NCBI GenBank assembly: GCA_029260115.1
Contig: JAJDDW010000082.1
Coordinates: forward strand, 1 to 35,580
Direction of reading: 5' to 3'
DNA length: 35,580 nt
DNA from: Phycisphaerae bacterium
Lineage (GTDB): Bacteria; Planctomycetota; Phycisphaerae; UBA1845
A program made the translations under genes and the position numbers. Shown here in pieces: positions 7,821 through 16,157 of the stretch. The notes below the pieces were generated by a model. It did no database searches, was not told the DNA's origin, and saw only the letters and a program-made list of their open reading frames with translations. Positions within the stretch are counted from its first letter, which is position 1. The number at the start of each line of letters is the position of its first letter.

Positions 7821-8398
7821 TGAAGATCTCCTTTGCAAAACCACGCCACGGCGTGATCAAGGTAGCCAAAACAGGATGAATAACTTTTTAACATTCACGG
7901 AGCTCGCTGAGATTTACATCCATCATGGGTTAACCCGACTCAGTCCTAAAAAATCATACGTCAGATTATTTATACGTAATCGTTATTGATCGATGGACAC
8001 CTATCTCGCTGTTGGCTATCCAAATGATACTCATGGTCTAATACAAGGTCAATCTTCGAACCGGCTAAGCATGGTCCGCGTAACTGTTTTTTGCCTTTTT
8101 TGACAAGACTATCGCCATTCACGGTACGAATAGACTCCTAGTTCCGATATATCTTTACCTGCAGAAAATTCAAGACCAAAGGCTAACATGCCGAAGCGTC
8201 ATTATGGCACGCTGTTTTATTTGAGCAACATCGCATTCGAGTAGCAAGCGGTGACATTAATAAGTCTCAACGTATGCTGACTCGCGGAACCTGCGCCCCG
8301 CACCGCTACAGCAGGTATAAATGGCAGCCAATGGTGTTGCGAATCATCGCGTAGATTGGCCGCATGGTAACTGTTAACACGAATAACAACGGTCGAAC
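7821..8398. other. Intergenic region with a possible 37-codon ORF
   Basis: A 578-base spacer between divergent genes. A 37-codon plus-strand frame runs 7876-7989 (start MNNFLTFTELAEIYIHHG); it reads like protein but has only a distant AAGG as ribosome site, so it may be a gene remnant or chance. A TTGACA hexamer at 8100-8105 could be a -35 box, but no good -10 follows at standard spacing. Nothing else recognisable was seen; the minus-strand frames at 8217-8608 are mostly antisense to the next gene. Confidence 0.3.
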
Positions 8399-8953
8399 AT
8401 GACAGGCGAGACAAATCCATCTGAAGGCCAGCCAGCGGCGAGCAACTACAAACGCCTTGTGGAACGATTTCGCACACCTGATCAATCTAAGGTTAATCCA
8501 GAATCGGAGCTTGATCAGATACTGAATGTAGTAAAACAACGCGAAGCGGAACAATCTGCTCAACAAAACAAGGTGGAAAAACCAGACATCATACAGCAGC
8601 TTCGCCATCGCCTCATCAACGAAATGATTCCAGTCTTCGTCGAGTTGATGGAGAAATACAAACCTTCGGGTGTCTCCATGGATATGGACGCATCGAATTT
8701 TCTTGAAGGCGGGAGAGAGATTCGATTCTGCTTTGGTTATGGTGAATATCGCCTAGAGCTACTTGGTACTGTCACCGCGGAAGCGATCGCATTCCACGAA
8801 ACGCAGTTCACGCCTGACGTGCGGGGCCAATTGGTCAGCGGGCCAATGCTCAGACTTCGTCGACTCGATAGCAACACATTTCGTGACTTCGTTTGCAACC
8901 GCATCTCAGGCCTGTTGAAATCATCACTCCGCCAACGAGAAATTACGCGCTAA
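8399..8953 (+). CDS. Hypothetical protein, 184 residues
   Basis: ATG 8399 to TAA 8953. Residues ~1-70 are polar and charged (Glu, Gln, Lys, Ser) and probably partly disordered or helical. Residues ~70-184 look like a compact alpha/beta domain: a helix LRHRLINEMIPVFVELMEKY, then beta strands with EIRFCFGYGEYRLELLG, then a C-terminal helix. There is no signal peptide, membrane segment or catalytic motif. The start codon lacks an obvious Shine-Dalgarno. I do not recognise the family. It is convergent with the helical-repeat gene at 9016 and divergent from the histidine kinase, so it is probably transcribed alone. Confidence 0.72.
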   Translation: MTGETNPSEGQPAASNYKRLVERFRTPDQSKVNPESELDQILNVVKQREAEQSAQQNKVEKPDIIQQLRHRLINEMIPVFVELMEKYKPSGVSMDMDASNFLEGGREIRFCFGYGEYRLELLGTVTAEAIAFHETQFTPDVRGQLVSGPMLRLRRLDSNTFRDFVCNRISGLLKSSLRQREITR

Positions 8954-9015
8954 CCATCCATACGGTACCTACCCAGCTCAGCGGTTTTTCACGCATAGCC
9001 CTGGAAGGCAGCTCA

Positions 9016-10995
9016 CTACTTAAATCGTTCGCCGCCTTCAACGCCTTCTTTTCGCGGCTTGCCGATTACGTTCAACTCCTTGAGTCGGAAACCGGCCATG
9101 TCCGGCGGCTCTCTTAACATGGCATTGACTGACCATGGTGGCTGTTGCACTTCACAAAGTTTTTCCGCGTAAGGCAATAAATCATCATACGCCGCTTGGC
9201 GCATCTCAAGTGGTAGCTCTCGCCACAACCGGGCCTTGAATAATGGCGAGATTGATGACTCTTTCATAAATTGAACCAGTTCATTCCTGGCCATGACCGA
9301 AATGGGGTCTAGCTCCCTGCTGTCCGTGCGTGCGCTATCCCCAATATTTTTATTCCAATACGCATGACATAGTTGAGCTCTTTGAAACACGGCTTGTCCG
9401 GCTTGCCGTTGCCCAAGACCTAAATGCTTGAATCCCCGCTTTAGTAGAGAGCGGATTGTACCGTTAGCTGCTCGTGTCGTGTCGAGCTGCGCAAGAATAT
9501 CATCCATAACAAACGCTTCTAACGTCTTCGTGTAACGTGATTGGGTAGAACCGTCTGGATGCAGATTATTCTCTTTAAGCCATCTGTAGTAGGTTTCCGC
9601 AGTCTTGAGATTTGTCTCGCCGCCTTCCAGGTACAATAACTGCGTCCAATTTTCCATATTGGTCACTAAGCCATTCATATAATTTTTCGCAGGCAGTCCT
9701 ACAGCTAAACCGGGGTCGTCCGGGAAGTGTTCTTTGCTGACACGCATATATTCATCGAACAAATAAGGAATGAATCGTACATCCGGCGTAAGGTCGATGT
9801 ACGACGACATGGGGTCAGTAAAATTTGGCCACAACACGATGCGACCGCGCATGACAATGCTTTGTATGGAAAAAAGCACGATGCGGGCGTTGTTCACTGA
9901 GTCCGCAAAGTCTTTACGGGCAGTATCCTTGGTAACTCGATCGCCCAAACTTGCCCAATATAGCGTGTGCGAGAAGGCGTTCCGCCAATCGAGAGGACCA
10001 AAGCGTTCAGCCATTAGCTCATACATGTAGTCAAGATCTAACTTTAACTCTTCCCGTAATACGCGAGAACGAAGGGCAGCCAGAAGCCGATCCAGGGCAG
10101 GGGCCACGTTAACGTCGTGCAAAACAGCGACCTGTTTGGATAGCTTGGCGTCGACTTGTGCTTGATCAGCCAACAAATCTTTCGCTTGCAACTCAGGCCG
10201 TTGAAAACGCGCGACGAATTCTAGCAATGTATGATCTGGCTCGATATTGAGTGTGCCAAAACGCTGTACCAATGTTTGTACTTCCTTGTCCTCGCCAATG
10301 AACCGATCCCAGTCTCGTGGCGCGTCAACGATTTCCTTAAACCATGCATAATACTCAGCATCTGTGGTCGTTATAGGGGGAGCGCCTAAGACTTCTTCCA
10401 TCTCCACAGCCAGCGACTTTTTATATTGCAAATGATGATCGTCTGTAATGTCGCCAATTTTATGCCAGTAAATCCAAGCCAATTCACGGTAGAGCGTGAC
10501 GGACCGTGGGTTATATTGTAAACCGCGATCACGTAATAGCTTGATACCATTACTAACCCAACGCCACCTAGCCTCGGGCAGGTATTCAGAAACTGAAATG
10601 TTGTAGGCCATGTTCCACGCCGCGTTTGCCCAAACACGCGGAAAGCGCGGCGCTAGATCACATATGATGAGGTGTAACTCGTACGCTTCGTAATTCTTGC
10701 CTTCAGTTTTCATTCGATTGGCCCGGATGGACGCCCAATCGATAGCCAATGCGCGAAACGTTCCCAGCTTGCCTAGCAGTGCCAGGTCAGGCGGCAAGCC
10801 AGCTAAACTCGATGGGTCAATTACCAATTGATGGGATTTTCTTAACTGATTAATGGGCTTGTGCAAAAAACCAGCAGCGACAACGCAAACGATGGCCAAT
10901 GCCATACAAAACATTTGTACGGTGCGTTCATACCTGCGCGCAACTTGCTTTGCTCGCAGATGTTCTGGTAATGAATCAAATATGATTTGCGTCAT
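9016..10995 (-). CDS. Membrane-anchored helical-repeat protein, last gene of the SPFH-ABC cluster
   Basis: A 659-residue protein starting with ATG 10995. One hydrophobic helix at ~27-45 follows a basic N-terminus, so the bulk is probably extracytoplasmic, anchored by the uncleaved helix. The remainder is rich in Trp/Tyr/Arg helical segments such as WANAAWNMAYNIS and LYRELAWIYWHKIG, which resemble TPR-like helix pairs, with no enzymatic motif. It lies 75 bases after the ABC permease gene on the same strand and is probably co-transcribed. The position suggests an accessory or substrate-handling subunit of the ABC complex, but this is inference. No Shine-Dalgarno is evident. Confidence 0.75.
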   Translation of the reverse strand: MTQIIFDSLPEHLRAKQVARRYERTVQMFCMALAIVCVVAAGFLHKPINQLRKSHQLVIDPSSLAGLPPDLALLGKLGTFRALAIDWASIRANRMKTEGKNYEAYELHLIICDLAPRFPRVWANAAWNMAYNISVSEYLPEARWRWVSNGIKLLRDRGLQYNPRSVTLYRELAWIYWHKIGDITDDHHLQYKKSLAVEMEEVLGAPPITTTDAEYYAWFKEIVDAPRDWDRFIGEDKEVQTLVQRFGTLNIEPDHTLLEFVARFQRPELQAKDLLADQAQVDAKLSKQVAVLHDVNVAPALDRLLAALRSRVLREELKLDLDYMYELMAERFGPLDWRNAFSHTLYWASLGDRVTKDTARKDFADSVNNARIVLFSIQSIVMRGRIVLWPNFTDPMSSYIDLTPDVRFIPYLFDEYMRVSKEHFPDDPGLAVGLPAKNYMNGLVTNMENWTQLLYLEGGETNLKTAETYYRWLKENNLHPDGSTQSRYTKTLEAFVMDDILAQLDTTRAANGTIRSLLKRGFKHLGLGQRQAGQAVFQRAQLCHAYWNKNIGDSARTDSRELDPISVMARNELVQFMKESSISPLFKARLWRELPLEMRQAAYDDLLPYAEKLCEVQQPPWSVNAMLREPPDMAGFRLKELNVIGKPRKEGVEGGERFK

Positions 10996-11070
10996 GTCAG
11001 TTACACTATTCGGCCATTACATCCGACATTTCAAATGACTCAATGACTACGATAAGGGACAAAAATCCCG

Positions 11071-12477
11071 CTAAACAGAAACTTCCGCCACCTCGCGCCG
11101 ATAGAAAAAGAAAATGGCTAGCCCCAGAATGATGACAGTTTTAATAACCACCAACTCCCCCATGGCGGAAAGCACCCATACTAAAGAAACATTACGACCA
11201 TTTACGAAATCTTCGACTGCGTCATATCGACTAAAGCTGGGTATCACCCATTGCACCATGTTGTACATGTAAGCCACTGAGTGTATGGCAAATTCATTGA
11301 TGGAGGAAAACATCGAAAATTCGCGGTCAGTCATAAAATCCAAAGCTTCTTCAAGAAAGCTACGCATCCCAGCCATCATATATACTGTAAAGGATGTAAG
11401 ACACGCGACGGGAAATGAAAACACGGTAGCCATCAACAGACCTACCGCCCCTAAAAACATCAACTTACACATCATCATCGATAGGAGGCGAACCAGATTC
11501 CACTCGAACGATCCAACAATAAAAAGTACCTGCATCCCGTCGGATTTACGGATGTGTAACACGTTGCCTTTTTGCATTTCTCCTTCAAATGGATTGACGT
11601 TTACCAGAGTCACTTTTAGCGTATGATCATCGGCGACGGCATTGGCGGGGACTCGCATCGTGTGGAATCGATCAATGACATGTCGCACATGCAACTCATA
11701 AGCTTTTGCACCCTTATCGGGGTCACCGACTCTCCACACAGCTCGAAATATTTCGTCTTGCGCATATCCGGAAATATCGGCCTTGTACCGAACTTGAATT
11801 TCTTTATCTGCAGATCGATCGCATAAAATGTTATCAAACAAAAATTCGCGCGTTTCATAGGGGCCTATCACCCGCCATCTTGCGTCATACTTATTGATTA
11901 GGTTTTTTCTTTGCAAGTTCGGGTCAAAATAAGGTTGTTGCTCATATTTTCCCTGCTCTAAATCGCGTTGGAATTCCGCTTCGGCTAATGCCGGAAAATC
12001 GGGCACGTTACATTCTCGTGCATGACGAGCGACAAGCACCTCGTTGTTAAGCTCTTGCTCATCCAATATGCCATCTTGGGGCGGGTGGGTCCACTTAATG
12101 TAGTGAACCATGCCATACATCGACGCCCCTGCAAAAAGCAAAAAAGTCGCGTTGAGCAAGCTCATCCCCAGCCATTTCCCGACAATAATCTGCCACCGCG
12201 AAACAGGCTTCGTCACAACAAGAAACATTTGGTGATGGACAAATTCGTCGGATAGAGACCTAGACATAAATATCGTGAGTACGCCCAACAACAAACCAGT
12301 GGCCATCAAGCTATATGACATGAAACTTTGTACCGCGCCTGTCAGCGAACTGTCCCCCGTTACCGAAAACGGCAGCCCGAAGACGATGGCCGCGATGAGC
12401 ACAAAAAAAACAAGGGCGATCTTCATACGGATGCCCTCGGCTATCATCTGTCGCGCTATCGTCCAAACCTGCATCAT
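11071..12477 (-). CDS. ABC-2 type transporter permease
   Basis: A 468-residue integral membrane protein. ATG 12477 overlaps the ATPase stop codon as ATGA (12474-12477), which points to translational coupling. About three membrane helices lie in residues ~15-130, followed by a large soluble segment (~130-330), probably outside the cytoplasm, then about three more helices from ~335 to 460. The helix-flanking segment with KPVSRWQIIVGKWLG is typical of NosY-like ABC-2 permeases, which pair with one ATPase to export lipids, polysaccharides or drugs. The substrate is unknown. The large soluble insert is unusual for a simple ABC-2 permease and may contact the helical-repeat protein encoded next. Confidence 0.88.
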   Translation of the reverse strand: MMQVWTIARQMIAEGIRMKIALVFFVLIAAIVFGLPFSVTGDSSLTGAVQSFMSYSLMATGLLLGVLTIFMSRSLSDEFVHHQMFLVVTKPVSRWQIIVGKWLGMSLLNATFLLFAGASMYGMVHYIKWTHPPQDGILDEQELNNEVLVARHARECNVPDFPALAEAEFQRDLEQGKYEQQPYFDPNLQRKNLINKYDARWRVIGPYETREFLFDNILCDRSADKEIQVRYKADISGYAQDEIFRAVWRVGDPDKGAKAYELHVRHVIDRFHTMRVPANAVADDHTLKVTLVNVNPFEGEMQKGNVLHIRKSDGMQVLFIVGSFEWNLVRLLSMMMCKLMFLGAVGLLMATVFSFPVACLTSFTVYMMAGMRSFLEEALDFMTDREFSMFSSINEFAIHSVAYMYNMVQWVIPSFSRYDAVEDFVNGRNVSLVWVLSAMGELVVIKTVIILGLAIFFFYRREVAEVSV

Positions 12478-13709
12478 GGGTTCGACTCGCTTGAGGTTGT
12501 ATCATCTGATTTTTTATGTTCGCCCTGCAGCAATGCGTCAATCACATTCGAATCAGCAGATACTGGCGGCTTACTCGACGCGACGGATATATCCGTCTCA
12601 GTAGAAGCTGAAGCTTCTTCGGCTTCGTCCGCTTCAACTGGCTCTTTCCCAAGCAATTCATCGAGTACACCTCTGACAGGGTCAACTAGATCTTTCGTTT
12701 TCGGCGGCGCCATAGCCGTGACTGGGACCTCAGGCGCGGACCCCGCAGCCACTAAAGATCCGACCAAATCAACCATTTCCGTCGCCGTAGCTGTCTTCAA
12801 GAAATCAGGCACCTCGCCACCCGCCCGCGCACCGGAGGTTTTCACGTCAGCGGACTGCGCTTGGCTAACAATCTGTAGAAAAAAGTCTTCCAACTTGTGC
12901 CGAGGATGCGTCACATCTGCATTTTTATTTTCTAAACGTAAGATTAAATCCTTGACTTCACGGATCGTCTCATCCGATACGGTAGGCATAGTCATTTGTG
13001 TGACATCTTGCTGACACAAAAGATCGTCTATGCTGCCCACGGCTTGTTCTTGTCCACCATACAATATGGTGACATTATCGCACACATCCTCCACGTCCGA
13101 GAGCACGTGGCTTGACAATAAAATTGTCTTACCTTTTTGTCCCAACCGACGAATAACATCCTTAATTTGGCGTGCGCCAATAGGATCAAGACCCGAAGTA
13201 GGTTCGTCTAAAATCAAAAATTCAGGATCATTAATCAGTGCCTGGGCTAACCCGATGCGCCTGGCCATCCCCTTACTAAACTCACCCACAGGCCTATCCG
13301 CTTCATGCGACAAGCCGACCATATCTAGCAAACGAGCGGTACGCTCCACACGAATTTTTTGGGGCAAACGAAAAAGTCGGCCAAAAAAATCCAGCGTCTC
13401 CCGAGCAGTTAAGAACCTATAAAGGTAGGACTCCTCGGGAAGAAAGCCGATACGCGACTTCACCGATACGTCCGTGGGCGGTTTTCCAAACAACGAAATA
13501 CGACCATGCGTCGGGTATAGAAGCCCGAGGAGCATTTTGATGGTCGTCGTTTTTCCGGAACCATTAGGACCAAGCAGGCCGAACACTTCCCCGGCGTGAA
13601 TTTCCATGTTTAGATCTTTGACCGCCGCAATACGTGGCCTTCGCCAAAAATCCTTAAATGTCTTACATAAACCCGCAGTTTGAACCACAGGCAATTTAGT
13701 ACCGGCCAT
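12474..13709 (-). CDS. ABC transporter ATP-binding protein with acidic C-terminal extension
   Basis: A 411-residue protein starting with ATG 13709, with GAGGTG well placed upstream. Residues ~1-230 form a complete ABC ATPase: Walker A GPNGSGKT (~49-56), Q-loop region GFLPEE, signature FSKGMARRIGLAQAL, Walker B FLILDEPT and H-loop SSHVLSD. It powers export together with the permease whose start overlaps its stop. Residues ~235-411 are unusually long: first a helical segment, then ~110 residues rich in Glu, Asp, Ala, Ser and Pro that look disordered. The family is usually ~300 residues, so the tail is an addition, possibly a docking or regulatory region. It lies 84 bases after the upstream SPFH gene. 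Confidence 0.93.
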   Translation of the reverse strand: MAGTKLPVVQTAGLCKTFKDFWRRPRIAAVKDLNMEIHAGEVFGLLGPNGSGKTTTIKMLLGLLYPTHGRISLFGKPPTDVSVKSRIGFLPEESYLYRFLTARETLDFFGRLFRLPQKIRVERTARLLDMVGLSHEADRPVGEFSKGMARRIGLAQALINDPEFLILDEPTSGLDPIGARQIKDVIRRLGQKGKTILLSSHVLSDVEDVCDNVTILYGGQEQAVGSIDDLLCQQDVTQMTMPTVSDETIREVKDLILRLENKNADVTHPRHKLEDFFLQIVSQAQSADVKTSGARAGGEVPDFLKTATATEMVDLVGSLVAAGSAPEVPVTAMAPPKTKDLVDPVRGVLDELLGKEPVEADEAEEASASTETDISVASSKPPVSADSNVIDALLQGEHKKSDDTTSSESNP

Positions 13710-13793
13710 GCGGTCACCTCTTCAATTCCCTAACATCACGAACGATCGTGACCATGTTCCAATTCACTAGCGCACATGAGTGACATATATACG

Positions 13794-15116
13794 TCATGGC
13801 TTATTTAGCAATATCGCTTTCCTACGCCCTTTGAGCTTGCTCATATCATAACTGTCATTCGCCAAACGTCGTTCCTCGGCTAGCTGAGTCTCCTGTGGGT
13901 CTAACGGAATCGTCAGTCTGAACTGAGATCCCTGCGGGCGGTATATCTTACTCACGCCTGGATTCTTGAAAATAGATTCTCGCGTTTGCTCCCAAAGCCT
14001 AGCCACGAGTAAGTCAGGGTTGCTCTCGTACTCCGGAAGCAACGTGCGATATAACTCAACATCGCTCTTAATTTGACCAACCAATATAGACAACTGTGAT
14101 CCGGCTTCCTTTAATTGGATACCGGCTTCCCCTTCAACCAGTGTTTGCAACACGCGATCAACTTCGCGCTGCGCCTCAGCCAATGAGCGCCCCTCGGCCT
14201 TATCAAGGTCACGCCGATCCAACGCTTCGACTAGTGCTGCGTATGCCGCCCCAGCAGCTTCATTTAATACCTTGACGCGTGCTTGTTCGGCCTGGGCAAT
14301 AACCGCTCGCTTACGGTTTTCAGCCATCTGTGCGTTATCGAATGAGGAACGTATTTGCAATGGTGGCGTCAGCTCGTACATTTCCACCTGCGTCACGTCA
14401 ATGCCACTATTTATGGCCGTCAACCGTTCATTCACCCTTTTCTTCATCTCTGACCGCACAAATTCCAGCCGCGTCCGTATGATTTCCTCGGCTGTTAATT
14501 CAGATGCCAGACTGACGCCAATCGTTTCTATGTAGCTGCGAATCAGCGACTCAGCCGTCTCGACATTATCGCCTGCAACCACGGATACAAAACTTCGTAG
14601 ATCATTAATTTTGTAGGTAATTTTCCATTGGGTGTGTACCAAACCAGCGTCCGCAGTGAGTAGCGCCCCATCGCGAACGGGGTCCAGTCCCTCCGTTGCG
14701 TCGCGTGCGATGACAGCCAAAGGCACTCCCACCTCTGACGCAAACCGATAAAAACTATGGCTGGTAATCAGCAATTCGTTACTCTTTTCCGTAGGCATGG
14801 GCACAATTTCATCGAACGGATAAGGCAGCGCCCAAACCAAACCTGGATTGTGCACATCAAGCAATGATCCTAGTCGCAGTTGTAGTGCCTGTTCGCTGGT
14901 ATCCACGCTGCGCACGTTTGAAAAAAAGAACAGAAACATCAACACGAGCATGATGCCTTTGAGAATACGAAAACTGGATATGAGCGCATCAGATAAAGAC
15001 TGGTTAGCCGCATCCAATGGTTCTTCATCGCCCCCTAAATTTCGATAGGCGTGCTCATCGACAGCAGGATTGTCATAATTCTCGTGATTTTGGTCGCCGT
15101 GATCGTGCATCGTCAT
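13794..15116 (-). CDS. SPFH/band-7 (HflK-like) protein with His-rich N-terminus
   Basis: A 440-residue protein starting with ATG 15116. The first ~35 residues are rich in His, Asp, Asn and Glu (MTMHDHGDQNHENYDNPAVD). A single membrane helix follows at ~48-64 (ILKGIMLVLMFLFFFSNV), then an SPFH domain beginning VDTSEQALQLRLG and continuing with the HflK-like GLVWALPYPFDEI. Residues ~260-350 form a charged, Ala/Glu-rich helix like other SPFH C-terminal coiled coils. SPFH proteins oligomerise into membrane-bound rings that gather proteases or transporters. It follows HflC by 79 bases and precedes the ABC ATPase by 84 bases. It is a second HflK-type protein in the cluster. Confidence 0.87.
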   Translation of the reverse strand: MTMHDHGDQNHENYDNPAVDEHAYRNLGGDEEPLDAANQSLSDALISSFRILKGIMLVLMFLFFFSNVRSVDTSEQALQLRLGSLLDVHNPGLVWALPYPFDEIVPMPTEKSNELLITSHSFYRFASEVGVPLAVIARDATEGLDPVRDGALLTADAGLVHTQWKITYKINDLRSFVSVVAGDNVETAESLIRSYIETIGVSLASELTAEEIIRTRLEFVRSEMKKRVNERLTAINSGIDVTQVEMYELTPPLQIRSSFDNAQMAENRKRAVIAQAEQARVKVLNEAAGAAYAALVEALDRRDLDKAEGRSLAEAQREVDRVLQTLVEGEAGIQLKEAGSQLSILVGQIKSDVELYRTLLPEYESNPDLLVARLWEQTRESIFKNPGVSKIYRPQGSQFRLTIPLDPQETQLAEERRLANDSYDMSKLKGRRKAILLNKP

Positions 15117-15195
15117 TTAATCCATACGCCTATCGCGCAATATCTCAATCCATACCTACAACGTTTCGCCGCGCGTAGCCCCCGACAAGCGTGGA

Positions 15196-16098
15196 CTACT
15201 TTCCTAATCGATCGCGAACGTCTTTATCAAATACGTCGAATGGCGACTCCTTAGCCGCTTCAATAATTATCGTGGCTCGCTCTCTCAAAGCCACGCGGGC
15301 TGATCGCAATTTATCCAAGAAAATGCGCAACTCGGGATGACGGTCAAATTCCTTATAATAGCCACCTACCACTTCCTGAGCCTCACGCAAAATTTCGGAG
15401 ACGCGCTCGTCTGCAGCAGCCATGATTCGATCCTTGGTCGCTTCCGCCTCTGCTAAAATATTTCCCGCTTTGGCATCACCTTCAGCCACGTAGCGCGACG
15501 CGAGTCGGTCTTGATCGGCCTTCATGCTTCTAAAAATATCCGAGGTAACAGTCTCAGGCAATCCTAGTTTCTTGACACCAAAATCCACGACCTCAATGCC
15601 ATATTCTTCACGCGCGTCCTTAGCGATGGCAGCCTGAAGTTCCTGCTCGATTTCACGAATTTTTCGCTTGGAGGGATCAGTCGAGACAAATTCGCCAAAC
15701 GTCCGCTCACCGACAATCGCATGTTTATGCGTCACGATCGTTGTGCGCAGTTTCTTTTCGCCATCCTCAACCGAATCAGGAAAATTCGTATGGAATTTAA
15801 TTGGGTCTTCGATGCGCCACAGGGTAAACGTCGTAATGAGTAGGTTCTTGCCATCAACCGTGCGCGTTTCCTCGGTTCGATCCTCTAGGGTGCGTATGCG
15901 CTTATCGAAAACAACGACATCCTGAATCGGACGAGGCCACTTGAATTGCAAACCCGGCTCATCAATGGCCGTGCCGGTCGTCTTGCCCCAAGTTTTCTTG
16001 ATGGCTACCTCAGTAAACCGCACCTGAAACGTACACATATACAACATTAGAACCGCCGCTACAAAAATTGCCGCAGCTAATGTGCCAAAGTTTTTCAT
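15196..16098 (-). CDS. hflC: HflC-like SPFH/band-7 protein
   Basis: A 300-residue protein, the normal HflC length. ATG 16098 is preceded by AGGAGAT at good spacing. A signal-anchor helix covers ~6-26. The SPFH domain follows (FTEVAIKKTWGK...GLQFKWPRPIQDVVVFDKRI), then an Ala/Glu/Arg-rich coiled coil (~190-270) with the AEAEATKDRIMAAADERVSEILREA pattern typical of HflC, shown here as AEAEATKDRI and ADERVSEILR. In E. coli HflC pairs with HflK and caps the FtsH protease. No ftsH is in this window; the neighbours are two HflK-like proteins and an ABC transporter. The gene symbol is by family resemblance. Confidence 0.88.
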   Translation of the reverse strand: MKNFGTLAAAIFVAAVLMLYMCTFQVRFTEVAIKKTWGKTTGTAIDEPGLQFKWPRPIQDVVVFDKRIRTLEDRTEETRTVDGKNLLITTFTLWRIEDPIKFHTNFPDSVEDGEKKLRTTIVTHKHAIVGERTFGEFVSTDPSKRKIREIEQELQAAIAKDAREEYGIEVVDFGVKKLGLPETVTSDIFRSMKADQDRLASRYVAEGDAKAGNILAEAEATKDRIMAAADERVSEILREAQEVVGGYYKEFDRHPELRIFLDKLRSARVALRERATIIIEAAKESPFDVFDKDVRDRLGK

Positions 16099-16157
16099 AC
16101 TCGCCTATCTCCTCACGATGCCTACGTAACCGCAGGCTCATCCAAATCACGAAGGAA

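Noticed and set aside
12328..13014. 228-codon plus-strand ORF opposite the ABC genes
   Set aside because: Antisense to the ABC ATPase acidic tail and the permease start; its Ser/Thr-rich composition mirrors the acidic codons.
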